DNA from: Microvirga sp. 3-52 | Lineage (GTDB): Bacteria; Pseudomonadota; Alphaproteobacteria; Rhizobiales; Beijerinckiaceae | Direction of reading: 5' to 3' | NCBI RefSeq assembly: GCF_018383585.1 | Contig: NZ_JAHAMK010000033.1 | Location: forward strand, 48,360 to 83,529 | Length of the DNA: 35,170 nt | Part shown: in pieces, positions 1 through 7,994 of the stretch | Position numbering within the stretch: position 1 is the stretch's first letter | Layout: every line of letters starts with the position of its first letter | The notes under the pieces: generated by a model | What the model was told of the DNA's origin: nothing | The model's database searches: none | Seen by the model: the letters and a program-made list of their open reading frames with translations, nothing else | Position numbers and translations under genes: made by a program

Positions 1-202
1 GGAACTCGGCGCGAACACGGCCGCCGACGCGGAGGCAGGTTTCGGTGCCGGGGATGTAGAAGAAGCCTGCGCCGTAGGTGGAGCAGACGCGAACGTATTC
101 GACAGCAGCGGCCTTCTTCGCGGGGAGATCGGCGGCCTGTGCCCCTGCAACAGCCGCAAGACCCGCGACCGATCCAAGGAAGAGGCTCTTAGCGAGCTTC
201 AT
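1..202 (-). CDS. Omp2-type porin, N-terminal part (cut by window edge)
   Basis: The first 67 residues of an outer-membrane porin of the alphaproteobacterial Porin_2 family (Omp2a/Omp2b relatives), which forms trimeric beta-barrel channels for small hydrophilic solutes. The ATG at 202-200 has a GGAG seven bases upstream and opens a clear signal peptide ([20 protein letters not shown], then AQA before ADLPAKK). The mature start continues [20 protein letters not shown], then [14 protein letters not shown]. The pattern of two early cysteines, '[10 protein letters not shown]' and 'CLRVGGRVR' is the N-terminal signature of this family. The remaining ~85% lies beyond the window. Family assignment is secure; which paralogue it is cannot be told. 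Confidence 0.9.
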   Translation of the reverse strand, partial: MKLAKSLFLGSVAGLAAVAGAQAADLPAKKAAAVEYVRVCSTYGAGFFYIPGTETCLRVGGRVRAEF

Positions 203-474
203 GGTTTTCTCCAAAAATGCCTGAGTCCATGACCCATGTACAAACGTGACCATAATCATGGCGGACTTCAACGCAACTGACAGAAGCGTTCGATCCGCCC
301 ACCGGTCGTGCAATCTGCTGAAAACATAAGCATTTCGGCCAGAGGCAAATGATAATCTGAGCCTCTGTGACAAAATTTCAACAATCTGAAGTCAAACCAT
401 GTTCGCCTGACGTATCGACAGGCAGGCATTCACATTCAGCCCGGTCCGGGAGTGCCGACAGGCTGCCGTCAATC

Positions 475-765
475 TCAGTCGTCGAGAAAGTAATCGGCGT
501 CGCGGCAGACATATCCCACAGGGCATTGGGGCGTATCCCGCGTCGGCACGAAGCTGGGCTCGATCGATTCATTGAATTCACAGAAGCTGCGATCCCGAAC
601 ATAGCGATCGTAGGTGTAGGTGCCCGTACCAAGGACCACGGCGCCGCGCGCAAACACGGTCCCGCGTGCCTGATTGCAGGTCATGCTGGGCGTCATAGGT
701 CGAGACTGGGCCAGGGCGCTCGAAGCCGATGCTAATGCCACCAGAACAAGAGCTAGTCTTCCCAT
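475..765 (-). CDS. Small secreted protein with four cysteines, function unknown
   Basis: A 96-residue protein. I start it at the ATG at 765 because this opens directly onto a signal peptide (MGRLALVLVALASASSALA, cleavage before QSRP); an upstream in-frame extension would put charged and Cys residues before it. The mature part is about 77 residues with four cysteines (TCNQ, RSFCEF, PQCPVG, YVCRD), enough for two disulfides, and an acidic tail. The core 'RGAVVLGTGTYTYDRYVRDRS' region resembles short secreted hypothetical proteins I associate with rhizobial genomes; no biochemical function is known to me. It stands alone, with a 272-bp gap to the porin downstream on the same strand and 120 bp to the next gene upstream. 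Confidence 0.72.
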   Translation of the reverse strand: MGRLALVLVALASASSALAQSRPMTPSMTCNQARGTVFARGAVVLGTGTYTYDRYVRDRSFCEFNESIEPSFVPTRDTPQCPVGYVCRDADYFLDD

Positions 766-886
766 CGTCGAACCCTTCAAACAGACACACCTGCAGGGAG
801 CACATTTCCCGCATGACAACGTGGAAAGGCGAGTTCGGTTACGCGCGAAGCTCGAGGTTTTTCTTCAAAGAAACGAGAGTTCAGGC

Positions 887-2443
887 CTAGAGCATCGGCT
901 GCAGACGCCGCGCCAGCTCAACGGCGGCGGCATAATCGGTCTTTCCCGAGCCCAGCACCGGAATTCCCGATACGAGGATCGAGCGGGGCATCCAAAGCTC
1001 GGGAAAGCCTTGGGCTTTGGCATGAGCCAGCAGCACATCCCTGTCCGCATCCGCCTTGTCGGTGATGAGGATGATCTGCTCGCCCTTGCGCGGGTCGGGA
1101 ATGGCCACGACCACATGGCTGTCGTCGGGCCACAGGCCCTGAACGGTCGCCTCGATGGCTGCCAGCGACACCATCTCGCCGCCGACCTTTGCGAAGCGCT
1201 TCGCCCGCCCTCGAATGGTGACGATCCTGTCGTCGACGGTGACGATGTCACCGGTGTCGTGCCAACCGTCCACGGGAGGAAGGATGCCGGCCGGAGCCTT
1301 CGGATCGAGGTATCCCTTCATCACGTTCGGGCCGCGCACGTGCAGGCGCCCGCCTTCATGGATTCCTTCGACTGGATCGAGGCGCCACTCGATCCCTGGG
1401 AGAATCGGCCCGACCGATCCGGGCCTGTTGCGATCGGGCAGGCTGACGGCGATGACCGGCGAGCATTCGGTGGCTCCGTAGCCTTCCAGGACCACGGTGC
1501 CGTGCTTGGCCCAGAGCCTGCGTGTCTCGTCCTTCACCCGCTCGGCGCCCGCAATAACGTAGCGGACGCTCGCCAGATCATCGTCGCCTGCGGCACGGGC
1601 GTAGCCCTGCAGAAAGGTGTCCGTCGCGAGCATGATCGTGGCGCGGGTGCCGGCGACGAGCTTCGGGATCTGCCGGTAATGGAGCGGGCTCGGATAGAGC
1701 ACCGACTTCATGCCGTTGAGAACCGCCGTCAGGAGCCCTGCGGTCAAACCGAAGGAATGAAAGATCGGCAGGGGGTTGAAAAACACGTCATCTGGTTGCA
1801 GCACCTCGCCCGCAAGCGCTTTGACCTGATAGGCATTGGCGATCAGGTTGGCGTTCGAGAGCACCACGCCTTTCGGTGTGCCTTCCGAACCTGACGTGAA
1901 GAGCACAACGGCGGGATCGTCCGGTTCGACCTTGGCTCGGGCATGAACGCGCCGCGCCATCCAGGAATCGATCAGCCCGCGCAACTTGTCGAGGCTCGTC
2001 AGCCCCGCACGAACGTCCTCGAGCCACAGGATCCGCCGCCCCTCCCCCAGGGCTGCGACGATGTCATCGAGCTTGCCCTGCTCGACGAAGCGGCGGGACG
2101 TCACAATGGTTTTGCTCCCGGCCAGTTCGCACGCCGCATTCAGGTTCTTGAGACCGGCCGTGAAGTTCAGGAAGGCCGGAACTCGCCCGAATGCATTGAG
2201 CCCGAACAGAGTGACGGCGATGGCCTGAACGTTCGGCAGCAGCACGCCGATGGGCTCGCGCCGATCCGTCAGGCTCGCCAGCTTGCGGCCGAGAACGAGC
2301 GAACCCAGGACAAGGCGGCCGAAGGTGATGGGCTGGCGTTCGAGGTCCTCGAGGGCGACCTTGTTCCGGCCGAACCGATCCCTCGCTTCGAGGAGAGCGC
2401 CGAAGAGGCTGTTGCGCGTCCGCGCGATATCGAACTCCGCCAC
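887..2443 (-). CDS. AMP-dependent acyl-CoA/acyl-ACP ligase, Aas-like
   Basis: A 518-residue member of the ANL (acyl-activating) superfamily that adenylates a carboxylic acid and transfers the acyl group to CoA or a carrier-protein thiol. Visible core motifs are the phosphate loop TSGSEGTPKG at 183-192, GYGATECSPV at 321-330, DTGD at 396-399, the RGRAKRFAK hinge at about 411-419, and the C-terminal catalytic lysine K501 in GSGKTDY. The loop wording and overall length match the ligase half of bifunctional Aas (2-acylglycerophosphoethanolamine acyltransferase/acyl-ACP synthetase), but no PlsC acyltransferase domain is present. It is the last gene of a minus-strand run, 18 bp after gpt. A role in lysophospholipid or exogenous fatty acid recycling is plausible; substrate specificity is not visible. 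Confidence 0.88.
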   Translation of the reverse strand: MAEFDIARTRNSLFGALLEARDRFGRNKVALEDLERQPITFGRLVLGSLVLGRKLASLTDRREPIGVLLPNVQAIAVTLFGLNAFGRVPAFLNFTAGLKNLNAACELAGSKTIVTSRRFVEQGKLDDIVAALGEGRRILWLEDVRAGLTSLDKLRGLIDSWMARRVHARAKVEPDDPAVVLFTSGSEGTPKGVVLSNANLIANAYQVKALAGEVLQPDDVFFNPLPIFHSFGLTAGLLTAVLNGMKSVLYPSPLHYRQIPKLVAGTRATIMLATDTFLQGYARAAGDDDLASVRYVIAGAERVKDETRRLWAKHGTVVLEGYGATECSPVIAVSLPDRNRPGSVGPILPGIEWRLDPVEGIHEGGRLHVRGPNVMKGYLDPKAPAGILPPVDGWHDTGDIVTVDDRIVTIRGRAKRFAKVGGEMVSLAAIEATVQGLWPDDSHVVVAIPDPRKGEQIILITDKADADRDVLLAHAKAQGFPELWMPRSILVSGIPVLGSGKTDYAAAVELARRLQPML

Positions 2444-2461
2444 GGGCGCTCCTTGGCTCTG

Positions 2462-2968
2462 TTAACCCGCCGAGCCTTCCCGGATCGGGGCCTGATAGGC
2501 GAGGCCCATATCCCAGGGGAAATAGATCCAGGTATCCTGGCTCACTTCCGTCACGAAGGTGTCGATCAGGGGCCGTCCGGCAGGCTTGGCATAGACTGCG
2601 GCGAAATGCGCGTTGGGGAGCATGTCTCGCACGATCTTGGCGGTCTTGCCCGTATCGGTCAGGTCGTCGATTACGAGAACGCCCTTGCCCGTCCCATCGC
2701 CCAGGGCCTTGATGGCAGGTGCGATGTCCTTGAGCATCTGCAGCTCGCCCTGGTTCTTGTAGTCGTGGTAGCTGGCGATGCAGACGCTCTCGATGAGCCG
2801 GACATCGAGCTCGCGGGCCACGATGGCAGCCGGCACGAGACCGCCGCGGGTGATGCAGACGATCGCCTCGAAGGGACCGGCCGAAGCCAGACGCCAGGCC
2901 AGAGCCCGACAATCGCGGTGGAACTGGTCCCAGGAGACAGGGAAGGCTTTGGGGGAGGTCGGGGACAT
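2462..2968 (-). CDS. gpt: Xanthine(-guanine) phosphoribosyltransferase
   Basis: A 168-residue type I phosphoribosyltransferase for purine salvage: it joins xanthine or guanine to PRPP, giving XMP or GMP. The PRPP-binding signature [14 protein letters not shown] is at residues 97-110, preceded by the [16 protein letters not shown] segment (39-54). The 'AKPAGRP...[19 protein letters not shown]' region matches the C-terminal hood of E. coli Gpt closely, so I call Gpt rather than Hpt. It is slightly longer than E. coli Gpt (152 aa) because of an N-terminal extension. It sits 42 bp after the molybdopterin-binding gene and 18 bp before the acyl ligase, all on the minus strand, suggesting one transcript. 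Confidence 0.92.
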   Translation of the reverse strand: MSPTSPKAFPVSWDQFHRDCRALAWRLASAGPFEAIVCITRGGLVPAAIVARELDVRLIESVCIASYHDYKNQGELQMLKDIAPAIKALGDGTGKGVLVIDDLTDTGKTAKIVRDMLPNAHFAAVYAKPAGRPLIDTFVTEVSQDTWIYFPWDMGLAYQAPIREGSAG

Positions 2969-3010
2969 CGTTTTGCTCTTCTACGGCTTTTGTGGTGGTG
3001 ACGATAATTC

Positions 3011-3757
3011 TTAAAGGGGCGCCCGGTCGCCCTTGAGGCGACCGAGAAGCTCACGAATGGCGGCGGCAGCCCTTGCGACCGCCTCCGGGTCCTTGCCCCG
3101 CACGACGATCTGGTTGCGGAAGCCGCTTGTCGAGAACGAGGGATAGGACCCGATGGACACACTCTCATTCGACGAGGCGATCTGGCCCAAGCCCTCGGCA
3201 TAGATGCCTTCGGCCAGCCCCTCGGCCTCGATGGTCTCGATGATCATGCGGGCGCCGGTCTGGAGCGACGGCGCGATGATGTCGAGCATGGCCTGCATGA
3301 TGGAGGGCACGCCCGCCATGACGAAGACGTTGCCGATCCGGAAGCCGGGAGCCTTGGAGATAGGATTCTCGATGAGATCGGCCCCCTCAGGGATTCGGGC
3401 CATGCGCAGGCGGGCCTCGTTCAATTCATCCGGCGTATAGCGCTCCCGCAGCATGGCGACCGCCCTCAGATCATTGTCGATCCCGACGCCGAACGCCTTG
3501 GCGATGCAATCGGCGGTGATATCGTCATGCGTCGGACCGATGCCGCCGGTGGTGAAGAGATAGGTATAGCGGCCGCGCAGGGCATTGACCGCCGCCACGA
3601 TCTCTTCCTCCACGTCCGGCACGACCCGGACCTCGCGCAGGTCGATGCCGATCCCGGTCAGGTACTCGGCGATGTAGCCGATATTCTTGTCCTTGGTGCG
3701 CCCGGTGAGGATCTCATCGCCGATGATGAGGAGGGCGGCTGTGACGGAGATGGCCAT
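3011..3757 (-). CDS. Molybdopterin-binding / CinA N-terminal domain protein
   Basis: A 248-residue protein of the MoCF-biosynthesis (MoaB/Mog-like) fold, the domain found at the N-terminus of CinA. GDEILTGR at 13-20 and TTGGIGPTHDDIT at 69-81 are the diagnostic motifs. There is no C-terminal CinA deamidase domain (NMN amidohydrolase), so it should not be called full-length CinA; stand-alone versions are common in rhizobia and their substrate is uncertain. The ATG at 3757 is preceded by AAGGA nine bases upstream. It is the first gene of the minus-strand run with gpt and the acyl ligase and is divergent from sfsA, sharing the 121-bp region 3758-3878. Confidence 0.88.
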   Translation of the reverse strand: MAISVTAALLIIGDEILTGRTKDKNIGYIAEYLTGIGIDLREVRVVPDVEEEIVAAVNALRGRYTYLFTTGGIGPTHDDITADCIAKAFGVGIDNDLRAVAMLRERYTPDELNEARLRMARIPEGADLIENPISKAPGFRIGNVFVMAGVPSIMQAMLDIIAPSLQTGARMIIETIEAEGLAEGIYAEGLGQIASSNESVSIGSYPSFSTSGFRNQIVVRGKDPEAVARAAAAIRELLGRLKGDRAPL

Positions 3758-3811
3758 ACGCAGCGATCCTTTTAGGGGCCTTTAGCGTCAGAAACGGCAA
3801 TTCTCAAGCAA

Positions 3812-3827
3812 GGGTTCAGTTGAACCC
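3812..3827. promoter_or_regulatory. Palindrome in the cinA-like/sfsA divergent promoter region
   Basis: GGGTTCA, two bases, then TGAACCC: a perfect 7+7 inverted repeat centred between two divergent genes. It is followed by C-rich rather than T-rich sequence, so it does not look like a terminator. A dimeric regulator's operator is one reading; no known consensus is claimed. Confidence 0.3.
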
Positions 3828-3878
3828 CCGCCTTCTCCCCTGCTACCAGGGATTTTTTCGTTCAAGCGTTGGAATCTG

Positions 3879-4598
3879 ATGCGTTTTCAGGAAACCCTGC
3901 TCGAGGGCCGCCTCATCGAGCGTTACAAGCGATTTCTCGCGGATATCGAACTCGAGACGGGCGAGGTGGTCACGGCCCATTGCGCCAATCCCGGAGCCAT
4001 GATGGGTCTGAAGGAACCCGGCAGCCGGGTCTTTCTCTCCAGGGCGACGAACCCGAACCGCAAGCTAAAATACAATTGGGAGTTCGTGGAGGTCGCGGCC
4101 GGCGGCGGGCCCCTCCAGCTCATCGGCATCAACACGTCGCGCCCCAACCTCCTGGTCGCCGAAGCCCTGCGGGATGGCCGTCTCGCCCCCTTCGCCCGGT
4201 ACGACCGGGTCAGGCCGGAAGTGAAGTACGGCAGGAACAGCCGGGTCGACTTCCTGCTCGAGAAGGATGGCGAGCCGCCCTGCTACCTGGAGGTGAAGAA
4301 CTCCCACCTGATGCGCCAAGCGGGCTTTGCCGAGTTCCCGGATTGCGTCGCGGCCCGCAGCGCCAAGCACCTCTACGAGCTGGCCGACATGGCCGCGGTG
4401 GGCGCGAGAGCCGCCCTGGTCTATGTCATCCAGATGGATGCGAACCGGTTCGACGTGGCCCGCGACATCGACCCCGCCTACGACAAGGCCTTCCGGCACG
4501 CCTTGGCGGCCGGCGTCGAATCCTATGCCTATGTCTGCCGCATCACTCCGGAGGAGGTGGTGATCGACCGGCCGGTCGAAATCGTGACGCCGCGATAG
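3879..4598 (+). CDS. sfsA: SfsA family protein (sugar fermentation stimulation homologue)
   Basis: A 239-residue SfsA homologue. The family has an N-terminal OB-like domain (roughly residues 1-80 here, including NPGAMMGL) and a C-terminal domain with a PD-(D/E)XK nuclease-like fold. D124 in RVDFLL and the E138-V-K140 of YLEVKN fit that active-site pattern. E. coli SfsA was described as affecting maltose metabolism and binding DNA, but the biochemical role remains unsettled. The length is typical. The ATG at 3879 starts directly in the conserved MRFQETLLEG segment. It reads towards map, with an FkbM methyltransferase gene in the opposite orientation between them. Confidence 0.92.
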   Translation: MRFQETLLEGRLIERYKRFLADIELETGEVVTAHCANPGAMMGLKEPGSRVFLSRATNPNRKLKYNWEFVEVAAGGGPLQLIGINTSRPNLLVAEALRDGRLAPFARYDRVRPEVKYGRNSRVDFLLEKDGEPPCYLEVKNSHLMRQAGFAEFPDCVAARSAKHLYELADMAAVGARAALVYVIQMDANRFDVARDIDPAYDKAFRHALAAGVESYAYVCRITPEEVVIDRPVEIVTPR

Positions 4599-4667
4599 AA
4601 CGACTCAACAGCTGGCTCAAAACCACGACCCTCATCCTGAGAGGCTGGCTCGTCATGCACTACCCGC

Positions 4668-4758
4668 CGTCATGGCCGGCCTCGTGCCGGCCATCTCGAT
4701 TAACAAAAGCGCTGCGCTTCAAGCCATCGGGATCACCGGCACGAGGCCGGTGATGACG
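4668..4758. repeat. Dispersed GTCATGGCCGG repeat, full-length copy 1
   Basis: A 91-bp element whose ends are inverted: it opens CGTCATGGCCGGC and closes GCCGGTGATGACG, with an inner AAAGCGCTGCGCTT palindrome. A second full copy lies at 19942-20030 and a 29-bp core copy at 21010-21038. All are intergenic. The bases just before it (4620-4660, with CCCTCATCCTGAGAGG) resemble a fragment of another common rhizobial repeat, so this gap may be a mosaic. It lies between the convergent sfsA and FkbM genes. Confidence 0.7.
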
Positions 4759-4799
4759 AAGGGATGCGAACCCGGCGAGTGCCGATTTGGGTCGGACTT

Positions 4800-5627
4800 T
4801 CAGCCCCGCTCGAAGACCAGATTCATCTTGGTTTCGAGGATCTGCCGATAGCCCCTGCCCTTCAGGAGCTTCACCACATCGATCTGCCAGCGCTCGGGCA
4901 CGTTGGCGACGATGAAGAGCCCTGGGTAGAGGGAGGCGGGCGCATCCCGGAAGAACGGATCGAGCACCAGGTCCTCGGCCCCTTCAACATCGAGCTTGAG
5001 CGCGTCGATGCGGGTCAGGCCCTCGCGGCTTAGGAGATCGAGCAGGGTGACGGCCGGGACGCGGATCGCATCCGTCTGGCTCGAATTCACGATCTTCAGG
5101 CTCGCCTCACCCCGGTTGAGAGGGTCGAGAAACAGGGTGAGCTCGCCGGTTTTGTCCGCCACCGCGCAGTCGACCGCCTTGATGGTGCAGGACGGGTTCT
5201 GGCGGATGTTGTAGATCAGGCGGTCGAAAATCTCCGGCTGCGGCTCCACGGCCAGGATCCGCGTCGGAACGGCTCCCGCCTCCCGCGCGACGGAGAGGGC
5301 ATACCAGCCGACATTCGAGCCGACGTCGATGAACGTGAAGCCATCCGCGATACGGGACGTCAGGATCTTGAGCTCATCGGTGTCGAAGTACTGGGGCGTG
5401 AACAGGATGCGCCGCTCGCAGACGTTCCTGTAAGGATAGAGCCGCATGCGGACGCCGAAGGTCTCCAGGTCGAGCGGCAGCCCCTTCAGGGTCTTCATCG
5501 CCAGGCGGCGCAGCATCAGGGCCAGCCGGCGGCCTGCCCACCCCTCGGGCAGCCCGCGCGTGCGGTCGATCACCCAGCGGGCGAGTCCTGAAGGCGCAAA
5601 ATCGCCGAAAGGGCGAGAATCGTTCAT
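4800..5627 (-). CDS. FkbM family SAM-dependent methyltransferase
   Basis: A class I methyltransferase of the FkbM family, about 275 residues, predicted to move a methyl group from S-adenosylmethionine to an oxygen, often on a polysaccharide, lipid or other secondary product. The SAM-binding motif I is IDVGSNVGWYA, followed by an acidic AVEPQPE (motif II) and the family's KLDVEGAE strand. The preceding 'YRNVCERRILFTPQYFDTDE' region matches the family's N-terminal lead-in. I use the ATG at 5627; an in-frame GTG five codons upstream (5642) is possible and neither has a strong ribosome site. No glycan biosynthesis genes flank it, so the acceptor cannot be guessed. It is inserted in opposite orientation between sfsA and map. 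Confidence 0.85.
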   Translation of the reverse strand: MNDSRPFGDFAPSGLARWVIDRTRGLPEGWAGRRLALMLRRLAMKTLKGLPLDLETFGVRMRLYPYRNVCERRILFTPQYFDTDELKILTSRIADGFTFIDVGSNVGWYALSVAREAGAVPTRILAVEPQPEIFDRLIYNIRQNPSCTIKAVDCAVADKTGELTLFLDPLNRGEASLKIVNSSQTDAIRVPAVTLLDLLSREGLTRIDALKLDVEGAEDLVLDPFFRDAPASLYPGLFIVANVPERWQIDVVKLLKGRGYRQILETKMNLVFERG

Positions 5628-5772
5628 TAAGCGGGAATCCACAGCCGACGAATGGGATGAACAGGGTTGCTCATGACACCCTCGGGCTCCAATCGCAAGC
5701 GGGGCATAAGGTCTTTGCTTGCGTCGCGCGCGGCGATCCTTACATTCCCGGCATAAGATTCAAGGATTGAGC

Positions 5773-6594
5773 ATGACCGAAACCGATGTTGTGGAGCGCA
5801 AGCGCGCCGCCGAAATCCCGCTCCACGGGCCGGAGGCCTTCGAGGCCATGCGGCGCGTGTGCCGCCTGACGGCCGAGTGCCTCGACATGCTCACCGATTA
5901 CGTGAAGCCCGGCGTCACGACGGAATTCCTGGACAAACTCGCCTTCGACTTCATCCGCGACCATGGCGCCTACCCGGCCTGCCTGCATTATCGCGGCTAC
6001 ACGAAGACGATCTGCACCTCGATCAACCATGTGGTCTGCCACGGCATCCCCAACGACAAGCCCCTGCGGGATGGGGACATCATGAATATCGACGTGACCC
6101 TGATCCTTGACGGGTGGCACGGGGATTCGAGCCGGATGTATTATGTGGGCGAGGTGCCGCGGCGGGCGCAGCGGCTCTGCGAGATCACCTATGAGTGCCT
6201 CCTGCGCGGCATCGCCGTGGTCAAGCCTGGGGCGACCACCAACGATATCGGGGCAGCCATCCAATCCTATGCCGAGGCCGAGCGGTGCTCGGTGGTGCGG
6301 GATTTCTGCGGCCATGGCCTTGGCCGCGTGTTCCACGATTCGCCGACGATCCTCCATTACGTGGAGCCGGCCTATAACGTGGAGCTGAAGCCCGGCATGC
6401 TCTTCACCATTGAGCCGATGATCAATCTGGGCCGGCCCCAGGTGAAAGTGCTCTCTGACGGCTGGACCGCCGTGACCCGCGACCGCTCGCTCTCTGCCCA
6501 GTTCGAGCACACGGTCGGCGTGACCGAAACCGGCGTCGAGGTCTTCACCTTCTCGCCGAAGGGTCTGGACAAGCCCCCTTACGCCGCAGCTTGA
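5773..6594 (+). CDS. map: Methionine aminopeptidase, type I
   Basis: A 273-residue type I MetAP that removes the initiator methionine from nascent proteins. All five metal ligands can be placed: D107 (NIDVTL), D118 (WHGDSS), H181 (GHGLG), E214 (FTIEPM) and E245 (QFEHTV). The substrate-positioning histidine of the [20 protein letters not shown] segment is also present. I start at the ATG at 5773, which has AAGGA eight bases upstream; an in-frame ATG at 5719 would add 18 residues unlike the family. radC follows 92 bp later on the same strand, an arrangement (map-radC) familiar in rhizobia. Confidence 0.96.
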   Translation: MTETDVVERKRAAEIPLHGPEAFEAMRRVCRLTAECLDMLTDYVKPGVTTEFLDKLAFDFIRDHGAYPACLHYRGYTKTICTSINHVVCHGIPNDKPLRDGDIMNIDVTLILDGWHGDSSRMYYVGEVPRRAQRLCEITYECLLRGIAVVKPGATTNDIGAAIQSYAEAERCSVVRDFCGHGLGRVFHDSPTILHYVEPAYNVELKPGMLFTIEPMINLGRPQVKVLSDGWTAVTRDRSLSAQFEHTVGVTETGVEVFTFSPKGLDKPPYAAA

Positions 6595-6686
6595 CACTAG
6601 CCTGCCGCATCGCTTCAAGCCTACAAAGTAACACTGAGGCTCCGGGAACTATCCTGGGCCTCGCTCGGCAACAGCGACGGGTGGGC

Positions 6687-7373
6687 ATGAGCGGCGACGA
6701 GACTCCCCATTATCACGGCCATCGCGACCGGCTGCGCGCCCGCTTCATGGAGGTAGGCGGCGATGCGCTGCCGGATTACGAACTGCTGGAACTCGTCCTC
6801 TTCCGCTCCATCCCGCGCCGGGACGTGAAGCCCATCGCCAAGGAACTCCTGAAGCGCTTCGGCACCTTCGCCGAGGTGCTGGCCGCCTCCCCCGGCCGGC
6901 TCATGGAGGTGGACGGCATCGGCGAGAGCGTGGTCACCGATCTGAAGATCATGGAAGCCTCCGCCCGCCGGCTCGCCAGGGGCGAAGTGGCCAAACGGCC
7001 GGTTCTGTCCTCCTGGACATCCGTCATCGACTATTGCCGGGCCGCCATGGCGTTCATGGACAAGGAGCAGTTTCGGCTGCTCTTTCTCGACAAACGCAAC
7101 GCGCTGATCGCCGACGAGGTGCAGCAATCGGGCACGGTCGATCACACGCCGGTCTATCCCCGCGAGGTGATCAAGCGGGCTCTCGAACTCTCGGCGTCAG
7201 CGCTGATCCTGGTGCACAACCACCCTTCAGGCGACCCGACGCCATCCTCCGCCGACGTCAAGATGACCCGCGACATCATCGACATCGCCAAGCCGCTCGG
7301 GATCACCGTCCATGACCACATCATCGTCGGCCGCGAAGGTCACGCCAGCCTGAAGGGCCTGAAGCTGATCTGA
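6687..7373 (+). CDS. radC: RadC/JAB-domain (UPF0758) protein
   Basis: A 228-residue RadC-family protein. The N-terminal half carries a helix-hairpin-helix-like region ([15 protein letters not shown] at about 72-86). The C-terminal half is a JAMM/MPN metal-binding domain with the complete motif [14 protein letters not shown] (His-x-His, Ser, Asp), so the metal site looks intact. Despite the name, a DNA-repair role for RadC was not upheld in E. coli and the function is open. The ATG at 6687 is preferred: an in-frame ATG at 6591 overlaps the end of map and adds 32 residues with no family similarity. Located 92 bp after map. Confidence 0.9.
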   Translation: MSGDETPHYHGHRDRLRARFMEVGGDALPDYELLELVLFRSIPRRDVKPIAKELLKRFGTFAEVLAASPGRLMEVDGIGESVVTDLKIMEASARRLARGEVAKRPVLSSWTSVIDYCRAAMAFMDKEQFRLLFLDKRNALIADEVQQSGTVDHTPVYPREVIKRALELSASALILVHNHPSGDPTPSSADVKMTRDIIDIAKPLGITVHDHIIVGREGHASLKGLKLI

Positions 7374-7383
7374 GCTTGGCCTC

Positions 7384-7408
7384 AGAACCAAGCCACTCCC
7401 GCTGCGTT
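7384..7408 (+). promoter_or_regulatory. EcfG-like (general stress sigma factor) promoter of the PRC-barrel gene
   Basis: AGAAC, 16 bases, CGTT. The alphaproteobacterial general-stress sigma factor EcfG recognises GGAAC-N16/17-CGTT, so this has one mismatch in the -35 and a perfect -10. It lies 38 bp before the start codon of a secreted PRC-barrel protein, a type often found in EcfG regulons. A GCTTGG/CCAAGC hairpin (7374-7393) after the radC stop overlaps it. Confidence 0.45.
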
Positions 7409-7445
7409 ACGCTCCTACCGAAAACGCGATTGGGAGATCGAACCT

Positions 7446-7916
7446 ATGAGGAAGACTTTGATCACGGCCGGCCTGCTCGGCTCCGCCCTGCTGACCTCTG
7501 CCGCCATGGCCCAGACCTCGCCCGCGCCAGTTCCGCAGTCGAGTGCCCCGGCTTCAGGGACCTTCATGACAAGGCTGGAACCGGGCCAGATGCTCGCCTC
7601 CAAGATCATGGATGGGGACGTCGCTGGCGCCGACAACAAGGACATCGGCGATGTCGAGGATCTCGTGCTGGACCGCAACGGCCGTGTTGTGGCGGTCGTT
7701 ATCGAGGTGGATGAGGGTCTTGGTGACCGTACGGTGGCCCTGCCCCTCGGGGCGGTTCAGATGAATGCCGCCGATGCGACGACGACAGGCTCTGTCCAGG
7801 GCTCGGGTCAGACGGGCGGCTCGTCCGCTGCGCGGGATGACGACATGCGGATTGTCGTGACCACCCCCGTGGACCAGCTCAAATCCGCACCTGAGTTCGA
7901 CGACGACAACGACTGA
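7446..7916 (+). CDS. Secreted PRC-barrel domain protein
   Basis: A 156-residue exported protein. Residues 1-22 form a signal peptide ending in SAAMA before QTS. A Pro/Ala/Ser linker follows, then a PRC-barrel domain at about 45-110 (LASKIMDGDVAG..., DIGDVEDLVLDRNGRVVAVV, ALPLGAVQM). The tail is low-complexity and acidic, ending in DDDND. PRC barrels are small beta-barrels used for protein or RNA contacts (photosynthetic reaction centre H subunit, RimM); exported versions in Methylobacteriaceae and rhizobia are of unknown function and are often stress-induced. An EcfG-like promoter lies just upstream, which supports a stress role by inference. It converges on exoD across a palindromic element. 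Confidence 0.87.
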   Translation: MRKTLITAGLLGSALLTSAAMAQTSPAPVPQSSAPASGTFMTRLEPGQMLASKIMDGDVAGADNKDIGDVEDLVLDRNGRVVAVVIEVDEGLGDRTVALPLGAVQMNAADATTTGSVQGSGQTGGSSAARDDDMRIVVTTPVDQLKSAPEFDDDND

Positions 7917-7941
7917 AATTAGCCCCGGGAGATCACCCCGG

Positions 7942-7983
7942 CGTCATTCCGGGCGGCTCGTGCGAGCCGAACCCGGAGTGACG
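7942..7983. repeat. Two-arm palindrome (BIME/REP-like) between convergent genes
   Basis: Outer arms CGTCATTCCGGG and CCCGGAGTGACG pair with one mismatch; inside, CGGCTCG pairs with CGAGCCG around a 2-base loop, giving a nearly perfect 42-bp cruciform. The 'CGTCATTCCGGG' wording is that of common rhizobial intergenic repeats. It lies 25 bp after the PRC-barrel stop and 11 bp after the exoD stop, so it may also end or stabilise both mRNAs. Its sequence differs from the GTCATGGCCGG family in this window. Confidence 0.6.
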
Positions 7984-7994
7984 GCCGCGGCTCT

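Noticed and set aside
674..1894. A 406-codon plus-strand frame opposite the acyl ligase
   Set aside because: Antisense to a gene with complete ANL motifs; composition is that of a shadow frame.
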